5,948 nt of DNA, from the NCBI GenBank assembly GCA_002781805.1, contig PFFZ01000077.1:1-5948 (forward strand), given 5' to 3'. The notes below the pieces were generated by a model. It was not told the DNA's origin, searched no databases, and saw only the letters and a list, made by a program, of their open reading frames with translations. Position 1 is the stretch's first letter. Every line of letters begins with the position of its first letter. This document shows, one piece after another, positions 1 to 4,870 of the stretch. The translations under genes were made by a program, and so were the position numbers. The DNA is from Nitrosopumilales archaeon CG15_BIG_FIL_POST_REV_8_21_14_020_37_12 (GTDB lineage Archaea; Thermoproteota; Nitrososphaeria; Nitrososphaerales; Nitrosopumilaceae).

Positions 1-7
1 AGTTACA

Positions 8-358
8 ATGGATTATCATAAACTCTGTGAGGAAGTTCTAAACTCAGACCCACAAATCAGATTTACAGGAATTTTAAATTCAAGAGGAGACTTGGCGGTA
101 CAAAAATACAAAAATGATTCAACATTGTTATCAGACGACGAGGTAAAAATGTCCATACATTACACGTTTGAGAGGTGGAACAGGGTTCAAAATCTAGAAC
201 ATAGACTAGGAAAAGAGAAAGCAACAATCACAGAATATGAAAATGTAACTTTGATTAGCTTGCTTTTAGAAGGCAATCTGCTTTTGATCAGCACAGAACC
301 AGAGGCAAATTACCAAAGTATTATCGCAAAAACAAACGATATCATCTCCAAGCAATAA
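8..358 (+). CDS. DUF6659-like small protein
   Basis: This is a complete 116-residue soluble protein with no signal peptide or membrane segment. I recognise the pattern of a small family (DUF6659) that is abundant in ammonia-oxidising archaea: an N-terminal amphipathic helix, an IRF-x-GI strand at residues 17-22, a double leucine before an acidic helix (about 40-48), Arg-Trp at 56-57, an LG-K segment at 67-69, Glu-Tyr-Glu at 76-78, and a hydrophobic LLLIST strand at 91-96 followed by a final helix. The alternation of strands and helices would suit a roadblock/profilin-like fold, but that is my inference. Function is unknown. The family name is from memory and would need a profile search. Only seven bases precede the ATG, so its promoter lies outside the window. 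It converges on the next gene, with 8 bases between the two stop codons. Confidence 0.8.
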   Translation: MDYHKLCEEVLNSDPQIRFTGILNSRGDLAVQKYKNDSTLLSDDEVKMSIHYTFERWNRVQNLEHRLGKEKATITEYENVTLISLLLEGNLLLISTEPEANYQSIIAKTNDIISKQ

Positions 359-366
359 ATTCTAAA

Positions 367-1074
367 TCAATACAGTTTTTTCTTGTGGATTTTGCGACTT
401 TTTTGTTCTAATTCATCTAGCTTCTTTAAGAACAGCGGATCCAGTTTGATTTTAGAAAGAGACTCTGCGGAAAGTTTTACGGTGTTAGCGCCAAGGGAGA
501 TGTTGGTTTTTGGAAGACCTTTTTCGATCCAGAGCTTTATTGCTTTGTCTTCTAGTTTGTAATCACGGAATCCAGCCGGAAATCGCTTTGTAATGTGATT
601 TAGTAGAGTTCTATCACTAAAAACAGCTTTTGGCTCAAAAAGTCGCGTTTCATCGGCATATACACTTTCAAAAAGATTTCCAGTAATTTCATCAGAGAGC
701 AGTTCCATTTTAGATATTCTTTTGATTAATTCTAAAAAATGCAAAAACTCATGAGCCAAAATGGCATGGATGGTTCCCTTGAGACCATAAGCCACAAGTG
801 GCGCAGATATTTGGATCACAACTTGGAATTTATCATCAAAGGTAATCGGAATTGTTCTTGCAAACAAAATTCCAAATTCATAAGGGTTTGTTCCGGGGGC
901 CGAAACAATGATAGAAGGTTCAACATATGCTATTGGGAAGCGTATTCCAGAGGCTTTTTCAATTCTGTTTATTCCTTCAACGGTTATAGGGAAACGATTA
1001 ACCACAAGTTCATAGATTTTATCAGAAATCAACCCCTTAAGATGTGCCTCTTTTATTCGGATTAGTGGATCCAT
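367..1074 (-). CDS. HExxH-motif (zincin-like) hypothetical protein
   Basis: This is a 235-residue protein without signal peptide or membrane helix, so probably cytosolic. The only recognisable signature is a His-Glu-Phe-Leu-His sequence (HExxH, residues 108-112) at the end of a predicted hydrophobic helix (IHAILAHEFLHFLEL). This is the zinc-binding motif of zincin metallopeptidases. An acidic segment with several Glu/Asp (about 128-144) follows and could supply a third metal ligand, as in gluzincins, but no standard third-ligand motif is obvious. The last 20 residues are Lys/Arg-rich. HExxH alone also occurs by chance and in non-enzymatic proteins, so peptidase activity is only a possibility. 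The ATG start is preceded by no strong Shine-Dalgarno site. A T-rich stretch 21-30 bases upstream could serve as a weak TATA box for a leaderless transcript. Confidence 0.75.
   Translation of the reverse strand: MDPLIRIKEAHLKGLISDKIYELVVNRFPITVEGINRIEKASGIRFPIAYVEPSIIVSAPGTNPYEFGILFARTIPITFDDKFQVVIQISAPLVAYGLKGTIHAILAHEFLHFLELIKRISKMELLSDEITGNLFESVYADETRLFEPKAVFSDRTLLNHITKRFPAGFRDYKLEDKAIKLWIEKGLPKTNISLGANTVKLSAESLSKIKLDPLFLKKLDELEQKSRKIHKKKLY
376..404 (+). terminator. T-runs after the DUF6659-like gene
   Basis: Two runs of six T on the plus strand (376-381 and 399-404) start 17 bases after the stop of the plus-strand gene. Archaeal RNA polymerase terminates at such U-runs without needing a hairpin. 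They lie inside the 3' end of the convergent gene, where they encode its lysine-rich C-terminus, so they may owe their presence to coding rather than to termination. Confidence 0.35.
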
Positions 1075-1100
1075 TGTACCATTTTCAGAATATTGAATGT

Positions 1101-1105
1101 AAAAA
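1101..1105 (-). terminator. T5 run after the small basic protein gene
   Basis: On the minus strand a run of five T begins 9 bases beyond the stop codon of the 33-residue gene, in a 39-base gap before the next minus-strand gene. It could end the leftward transcript carrying dph6, srp54 and pus10. Equally it could be part of a TATA-like element for the next gene, because it lies 27-31 bases upstream of that ATG. Confidence 0.3.
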
Positions 1106-1113
1106 GGTTGATT

Positions 1114-1215
1114 CTATCGAGACCTTGCTTTACCTGATTTGGATTGCTTCTTTCTTCTTCTTGTAGCACGTTGATCTGCATGTCGTTGGTGCTTACCCTT
1201 TTTTCTAATTGGCAT
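1114..1215 (-). CDS. 33-residue Lys/Arg-rich basic protein
   Basis: This short complete ORF starts MPIRKKGKHQRHAD and ends GKARSR. Of its 33 residues 15 are Lys or Arg, two are His and only one is acidic, so the product is extremely basic and should bind RNA or DNA, possibly at the ribosome. I do not recognise a named family. Support for it being a real gene: it fills the gap between two minus-strand genes exactly, it lies 36 bases after the pus10 stop on the same strand, an AGGT lies five bases before the ATG, and a TATA-like box sits 21-30 bases upstream. In many euryarchaea the slot after srp54-pus10 is held by ribosomal protein L21e, which makes a ribosome-related role attractive. This peptide is far too short to be L21e, and the idea is inference. 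Confidence 0.65.
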   Translation of the reverse strand: MPIRKKGKHQRHADQRATRRRKKQSKSGKARSR

Positions 1216-1235
1216 GGTTTACCTAGAAAATCAGG

Positions 1236-1245
1236 TATTAGTTAA
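1236..1245 (-). promoter_or_regulatory. TATA-like box before the 33-residue gene
   Basis: On the minus strand TTAACTAATA lies 21-30 bases upstream of the ATG at 1215. That is the distance expected for a promoter producing a leaderless or nearly leaderless archaeal mRNA. The site sits in the 36-base gap after pus10, so the small gene could be transcribed both from pus10 read-through and from its own promoter. The match to a TATA consensus is moderate. Confidence 0.3.
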
Positions 1246-1251
1246 TTGTTA

Positions 1252-2403
1252 TCATTTTAGAACAACATCAGAGAAGTCAAACTGAGTACAGAAACAACTG
1301 GCACCTAGGATTTGACTGATACTGGGATTGACGTCTTGAGATTCTACAAATCTCTTTATGGGAAATCCTCCTTCAACCAGAATTGTCAGAGAAAAGCCGT
1401 CTTTTGAGGTTTTTTTGTACCTTAAACTAGAAATCTGTTTTTCAGTTCGTTTTCCGGATTTGTCATAAATAACAACTGGGTTTTTTACAACTTCTTTTAA
1501 TTTTTTGAGTTTGTTTGTATCTAGTTCATTTTGAGCAGAGACTTGAATCTCAACTAGCGAAAGAAAAGGCGGGAGGTTTTTGGGAGATTCTCTAATCAGC
1601 CTGCAATCAAGGATAACAACAGGGTCAATTTTGATTTTTTTTGGAATTGAAACCTTTCTTTTAAAGGGGTTTTGAATCTTGGCAAAAAACGGCCTTCCAG
1701 AACCCAGGACTAGACTTGATTTATCCTCACCGCCAACCCATGTAAATTTTACAGTGGTTCCGCCAAATTTAGAGAAGAGATATTCTGAGATTTTTCCCTC
1801 GACACTGTCAAATTCAGAGATCCCATGGTAATTACACACTCTGCATCCTTTTCCAGAGCAATTTGAGCAAGGCTTTTGTTTTTGAGCAAATCCTCTTTGG
1901 GTTTTAAGATATCGTCCTTGTAATGAAATAGATTTTGAACGAACACTACATGTGTCATCCTTGAAGTTTATGGTGAACGTGATCTCAGGGTCTAAAAAAT
2001 CAATTTTCTTTTTAGTTTTTCGTGTAAATTGTTTTCCTAGTTCTTTTGTGATATCAGTTTTGATGCTGTCAATTCCTCGTAGTTTGTATTTTGATCTAAT
2101 GTGATCATCCCTATCAATGATGGATGGTTTGATCATCGCGCCTACAAGCATAGTAGTGTATTCAAAATTAGATGAAGAGTCAAGCATCAGGTTTAGATAT
2201 GGATTGAGATTAGACAGGAGGTTTTTGCAGACATAACATTTTGTGGATGAAGATTTGAAATGTCTTCGAATTTTTTCTCCCAACAACTTGTTTGAATTCA
2301 AATGAAGTTGTTTTGAAAATAATCTACCCAGGCAGTTATCACACAGATCATGTTTTTTTATAATTTCTTCTGCCGCAGGCAGAATTTTTTTAAAATTTGT
2401 CAT
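1252..2403 (-). CDS. pus10: tRNA pseudouridine(54/55) synthase Pus10
   Basis: This 383-residue protein is of archaeal Pus10 type, the enzyme that isomerises U54 and/or U55 in the T-loop of tRNA. Two CxxC pairs at the N-terminus (Cys21/24 in CDNCLGRLF, Cys56/59 in CYVC) form the expected zinc site. The middle (about 60-160) corresponds to the accessory THUMP-containing region. A second Cys cluster (179, 182, 187, 190) with GKGCRVCNYHG precedes the SVE motif at 200-202. The catalytic domain shows GGED (224-227), then LGSGRPFFAKIQNP (233-246) and a C-terminal GGFPIKRFVE...NPSISQILG segment. Asp227 aligns with the catalytic Asp, but the usual GREDxDVR reads GGEDKSSL here. Start choice: it leaves the usual helix of about 20 residues before the first Cys pair; no clear Shine-Dalgarno site is seen. 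It lies 31 bases downstream of srp54 and is probably cotranscribed with it. Confidence 0.93.
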   Translation of the reverse strand: MTNFKKILPAAEEIIKKHDLCDNCLGRLFSKQLHLNSNKLLGEKIRRHFKSSSTKCYVCKNLLSNLNPYLNLMLDSSSNFEYTTMLVGAMIKPSIIDRDDHIRSKYKLRGIDSIKTDITKELGKQFTRKTKKKIDFLDPEITFTINFKDDTCSVRSKSISLQGRYLKTQRGFAQKQKPCSNCSGKGCRVCNYHGISEFDSVEGKISEYLFSKFGGTTVKFTWVGGEDKSSLVLGSGRPFFAKIQNPFKRKVSIPKKIKIDPVVILDCRLIRESPKNLPPFLSLVEIQVSAQNELDTNKLKKLKEVVKNPVVIYDKSGKRTEKQISSLRYKKTSKDGFSLTILVEGGFPIKRFVESQDVNPSISQILGASCFCTQFDFSDVVLK

Positions 2404-2434
2404 GATAAATGATATATCTCAATAATTAGAAATG

Positions 2435-3760
2435 CTAGCCAAATCCCATCCGTCGCAAGGCACCCTGCATTTGCCTTCCTTTTGATGCCTTCATCATGTT
2501 TTTGGAGTTTTTGTAGTTTTTTACCAGTTCTTTTACCTCATGTTCTGGCCATCCAGAGCCACGGGCTATTCTTTTGATTCTAGAGGAGTTTAGCAGGTCA
2601 GGATCTGCTTTTTCCTCTTTTGTCATGCTCTGAATAATATATCGCCATTTGGACACACGCCCTTCCATTTGATCAAGCTGATCATCTTTTACCATTCCAG
2701 AAAGGCCGGGCATATTATCAAGAAACCCACGCAGAGAGCCAACCTTGGTTACTTCTTCTAATTGATAGAAAAAGTCATCCATGTTCATTTTACCGCTAGA
2801 TATTCTTTTTAGTCGAACCTCATCGCCTTCATTTTCTAGTCGTTTTGCCAAATCTAGGACGGCTTGAATATCACCCATGCCAAGCAATCGCCCAACAAAT
2901 CTTGTAGGCGAGAATTTTTCCAGATCATCGATTCTTTCACCTGTACCAATGTACATGATTTGGGCCCCAGTTGCCGCCGAAGCTGCAATGGCGCCACCAC
3001 CTTTTGCAGAGCTGTCCAATTTTGTGATGATAATGCCACCAACCGGAATTGTTTTGTGAAATGCCTCTGCTTGGTTGAAACATTGCTGTCCTATAGTACC
3101 ATCAATTACCAATAATGCAAGATCAGGATCTGAAACTTTGTTGATTTGCTTCATCTCATCCAAGAGATCTTCTTCTTCTTTATGACGACCAGCAGTATCA
3201 ATAATTACAACATCTAAAGGCATTCCTTCAAAATGCTTCAAGCCGTTTCTTACAATATCAGGAGAGTCCTTGTTATTTTCCTCGCCGTACACCTCGACGT
3301 TTGCCTTTTCACACATAGTTCTAAGCTGGATCAGTGCTCCAGGCCTATACGTATCTGCTCCAATCACCCCAACTTTGTAGCCTTGTTTTGTCAAGAATTT
3401 AGCTAGCTTTGCAGTGACGGTTGTTTTTCCGCTTCCTTGGATACCAAGCATGACAATTTTGTTTTGTTTTCCAGGCTTGAAATCAAAGTCAGTTTCCTTT
3501 CCCAATAATTTTGCTAGTTCATCATAGAGGATTTTTACAATATGATCCTTGCGTGACAGCCCCGGAGGGGGAGTTTCGTTAAGAGATCTTTCCTCCAGTT
3601 GCTTTGTAATTTCAAGTACCAGCCTGACATTTACATCAGATTGGAGCAATGCTCGTTGAACATCCTTTGATAGTTCTTTGATTAATTCGGCATCAATACC
3701 TGAAGATTTGACTATTTTCTTTATTGCATCACGTAAGTTGTTCTTAAGACCGTCAAGCAT
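2435..3760 (-). CDS. srp54: Signal recognition particle GTPase SRP54
   Basis: This is a full-length 441-residue SRP54/Ffh protein, which binds signal sequences of nascent chains together with 7S RNA and docks the ribosome at the FtsY receptor. The N domain (about 1-90) is a four-helix bundle. The G domain carries the P-loop GIQGSGKTT (106-114), DTYRPGA (136-142), DTAGR (188-192), DGTIGQ (220-225), TKLD (246-249) and the closing AKGGGA loop (262-267). The Met-containing M domain (about 295-441) has a signal-sequence groove and the RNA-binding [11 protein letters not shown] helix-turn-helix (393-403), then a basic tail ending RRMGFG. All catalytic motifs are intact. The start overlaps the end of dph6 by 8 bases, with GAGG ten bases upstream, which suggests translational coupling. 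The pus10 gene follows after 31 bases. Confidence 0.97.
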   Translation of the reverse strand: MLDGLKNNLRDAIKKIVKSSGIDAELIKELSKDVQRALLQSDVNVRLVLEITKQLEERSLNETPPPGLSRKDHIVKILYDELAKLLGKETDFDFKPGKQNKIVMLGIQGSGKTTVTAKLAKFLTKQGYKVGVIGADTYRPGALIQLRTMCEKANVEVYGEENNKDSPDIVRNGLKHFEGMPLDVVIIDTAGRHKEEEDLLDEMKQINKVSDPDLALLVIDGTIGQQCFNQAEAFHKTIPVGGIIITKLDSSAKGGGAIAASAATGAQIMYIGTGERIDDLEKFSPTRFVGRLLGMGDIQAVLDLAKRLENEGDEVRLKRISSGKMNMDDFFYQLEEVTKVGSLRGFLDNMPGLSGMVKDDQLDQMEGRVSKWRYIIQSMTKEEKADPDLLNSSRIKRIARGSGWPEHEVKELVKNYKNSKNMMKASKGRQMQGALRRMGFG

Positions 3761-4442
3761 TGTAATCCAACCTCGCTTCCACTATTTCAAATCTTCCTCT
3801 ATATCCATCCCAATATTTCTTACCATGGATAATTTTTATTGGATGTAAAAATAATGGGCAGTCAACTACAAATGTTTCGGCTTCACCACCTTCAAAATTC
3901 AGATTAAATCCAAATTTTTCAGACAATGTTGCCAGAGATTCAATGTCATTTTTTGTTATTTTTCTGCCAAGCCATGAATCATCAAGACCGTCAGAAGACA
4001 CACTTGTAATAATATAATCAAACCCTGTAGAAATTAAATCGTTCATGTATTTTCTAGGATCGCTTTCCCACAATGGAGCAACAGAGTGAAGATTTAATTT
4101 GTTACAAAGTTTGTCAAATTGTTCTTTTTGAAACTTACTTTTGATTCCACCATGCAGTAGACCCTCAATGCAGTATTGCTCTTTGGCTTGAATCAAGAGT
4201 TCTTCAAGTGAGTTCATTTCAATTTCAGTATTGTCAGATCCAGAATCAATAATTAATTGAGGAATTTTCATCGATTCAGACTGCAATCGAGTCCACTGCA
4301 GATTGACATGATGAAGCAAGTGACTCTCATCGGATTTGGGAATAATACTGAGGAGGCATTGTATTTGGTGACCTTGGTTTTTGGCCAGAAAAAGCGAATA
4401 AGTGCTGTCTTTGCCACCAGAAAAAAGAGAGCCTAACTTCAT
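3753..4442 (-). CDS. dph6: Diphthine-ammonia ligase Dph6
   Basis: This 229-residue ATP-pyrophosphatase-type amidase makes the last step of diphthamide synthesis on the conserved His of archaeal elongation factor EF-2, converting diphthine to diphthamide with ATP and ammonium. The PP-loop SGGKDS lies at residues 8-13, right after the first strand MKLGSLF. Family motifs follow: LLHGGIKSKFQKEQF (95-109), VAPLW (121-125), and the C-terminal EGGEAETFVVDCPLF (184-198), typical of the Dph6/MJ0570-like group. The length is usual for the archaeal short form, without the extra domains of the eukaryotic enzyme. The start fits the family because SGGKDS sits close to the N-terminus, and GGTGAG is placed 11 bases upstream. 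Its 3' end overlaps srp54 by 8 bases, so the two are probably cotranscribed. The MJ0570-like family also includes poorly characterised relatives, so the exact substrate is inferred. Confidence 0.9.
   Translation of the reverse strand: MKLGSLFSGGKDSTYSLFLAKNQGHQIQCLLSIIPKSDESHLLHHVNLQWTRLQSESMKIPQLIIDSGSDNTEIEMNSLEELLIQAKEQYCIEGLLHGGIKSKFQKEQFDKLCNKLNLHSVAPLWESDPRKYMNDLISTGFDYIITSVSSDGLDDSWLGRKITKNDIESLATLSEKFGFNLNFEGGEAETFVVDCPLFLHPIKIIHGKKYWDGYRGRFEIVEARLDYNA
3771..3774 (-). promoter_or_regulatory. Ribosome binding site of srp54
   Basis: GAGG on the minus strand lies ten bases before the srp54 ATG, inside the last codons of dph6. It supports the chosen start, which overlaps dph6 by 8 bases, and suggests that the ribosome finishing dph6 can hand over to srp54. 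Confidence 0.55.
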
Positions 4443-4444
4443 GG

Positions 4445-4507
4445 TTAGAGAAACTCACCATGCCATACAATAGAAGATTTGCCAGGAACTGTTAGTGGAT
4501 GCTTCAT
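4445..4507 (-). CDS. 20-codon micro-ORF directly before dph6
   Basis: This short ORF (MKHPLTVPGK to the end VWHGEFL) ends with TAA only two bases before the dph6 ATG. Its start codon overlaps the stop of the preceding 18-codon ORF as TAATG. A GAGG lies ten bases before its ATG, the same spacing as for srp54, and the dph6 Shine-Dalgarno GGTGAG is embedded in its final codons. It could be a translated leader that couples initiation into dph6, or a chance ORF in AT-rich DNA. No homologue is recognised. A single-base frameshift would join it to the 18-codon ORF upstream, so the two might also be one small or decayed gene. Confidence 0.3.
   Translation of the reverse strand: MKHPLTVPGKSSIVWHGEFL
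4454..4459 (-). promoter_or_regulatory. Ribosome binding site of dph6
   Basis: GGTGAG on the minus strand is placed 11 bases before the dph6 ATG and matches the archaeal anti-Shine-Dalgarno sequence (complement of CACC). It fixes the dph6 start and overlaps the end of the preceding 20-codon ORF. Confidence 0.6.
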
Positions 4508-4563
4508 TACTCATAATCCTCATCAAAAATCAGACGGCTTTTCCGCTCATCATCAGCATCCAT
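4507..4563 (-). CDS. 18-codon acidic micro-ORF in the dph6 leader
   Basis: The ORF encodes MDADDERKSRLIFDEDYE, in which 8 of 18 residues are acidic. Its stop overlaps the start of the 20-codon ORF (TAATG). A five-codon ORF (ATG at 4582, stop at 4565) ends one base before its ATG, so three tiny reading frames are stacked end to end in front of dph6. No Shine-Dalgarno site is visible for this one. It lies roughly 25 bases after the transcription start predicted from the TATA box at 4612-4620. Coding status is uncertain; the same segment can be read as a partial C/D-box RNA. Confidence 0.25.
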   Translation of the reverse strand: MDADDERKSRLIFDEDYE

Positions 4564-4611
4564 ACTAGTCTTTAACATGCATTATTTTAGTGATGAACAC
4601 TATTTGTATTT

Positions 4612-4620
4612 CATATATAA
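4612..4620 (-). promoter_or_regulatory. TATA box of the leftward dph6-srp54-pus10 train
   Basis: TTATATATG on the minus strand is the best archaeal TATA-like sequence in the divergent intergenic region. A start about 25 bases downstream, near 4590, would give a transcript that first covers the micro-ORFs and then dph6, srp54 and pus10. The core ATATAT is symmetrical, so direction rests on the position of the genes. Confidence 0.5.
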
Positions 4621-4666
4621 CACAAAATTTCTCTTCCAAAGTTGTTATCCTCAAATTATCACCATA

Positions 4667-4676
4667 GATAATTATC
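4667..4676. repeat. Perfect palindrome GATAATTATC
   Basis: This 10-bp perfect palindrome lies near the middle of the divergent intergenic region. Its right half, AATTATC, is also present as a direct copy at 4654-4660, so two AATTATC copies stand 16 bases apart. A dimeric transcription factor could bind here, but short AT-rich palindromes are common by chance. Confidence 0.25.
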
Positions 4677-4840
4677 GTTTAACGCAAAGGTAATGAAAAA
4701 ATGAGTAAATCCCCAATACTGTTGATGCGCCTAGGCTAATCTAGGTATGTAATGCCTACTGTTTCAGCAAAAGCCAAATCGAAGAGAAGAAAATAGCCCA
4801 AATTCAGACAAATTGGGAATATTAGAATTGGCATATGATG

Positions 4841-4850
4841 TTATTAAATA
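4841..4850 (+). promoter_or_regulatory. TATA-like box of the coiled-coil gene
   Basis: TTATTAAATA lies 21-30 bases upstream of the ATG at 4871, the spacing expected for a leaderless archaeal mRNA. It is the main reason for preferring this start over the in-frame ATGs at 4835, 4838 and 4859, two of which lie upstream of the box. Confidence 0.45.
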
Positions 4851-4870
4851 CGAAGTACATGGTAATTAGA

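Larger units (their letters stand above)
4564..4870. other. Divergent intergenic region, no recognised gene
   Basis: About 300 bases separate the leftward leader ORFs from the rightward coiled-coil gene. I find no tRNA, rRNA or other recognisable RNA gene and no ORF above 14 codons on the plus strand. Two tiny plus-strand ORFs are present: 4701-4739 (12 codons) and 4752-4796 (MPTVSAKAKSKRRK). The region carries a TATA-like box at each end (4612-4620 minus, 4841-4850 plus), a perfect 10-bp palindrome (4667-4676) and CTAGG twice, 10 bases apart, within a CCTAG...CTAGG inverted repeat (4730-4745). It is best read as a two-way promoter region. Confidence 0.6.

Noticed and set aside
739..1065. Plus-strand ORF of 108 codons
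   Set aside because: It is antisense to the HExxH gene, its translation is low in structure with scattered Cys/Asn/Arg, and no family is recognised. The minus-strand frame is longer and has a coherent protein pattern.
1749..1958. 69-codon minus-strand ORF within pus10
   Set aside because: It is an out-of-frame reading of the conserved Cys cluster and SVE region of pus10.
2411..2418. GATATATC before pus10 as a TATA box
   Set aside because: It lies only 8-15 bases before the pus10 ATG, too close for a start site that would include the whole gene. It is more likely AT-rich spacer between srp54 and pus10.
2854..3115. Overlapping ORFs of 60-83 codons on both strands inside srp54
   Set aside because: They lie wholly within the conserved GTPase domain of srp54 in other frames, so they are shadows.
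4701..4796. Two small plus-strand ORFs, 4701-4739 (12 codons) and 4752-4796 (MPTVSAKAKSKRRK)
   Set aside because: They are too short, both have in-frame stops just upstream, no clear promoter is positioned for them, and no known peptide is recognised. The second is basic like the 33-residue protein but lacks any other support.
4564..4870. Possible tRNA or other structured RNA gene in the intergenic region
   Set aside because: I looked for a T-loop GTTCRANYC signature, an acceptor-stem pair and long hairpins on both strands and found none that fit.
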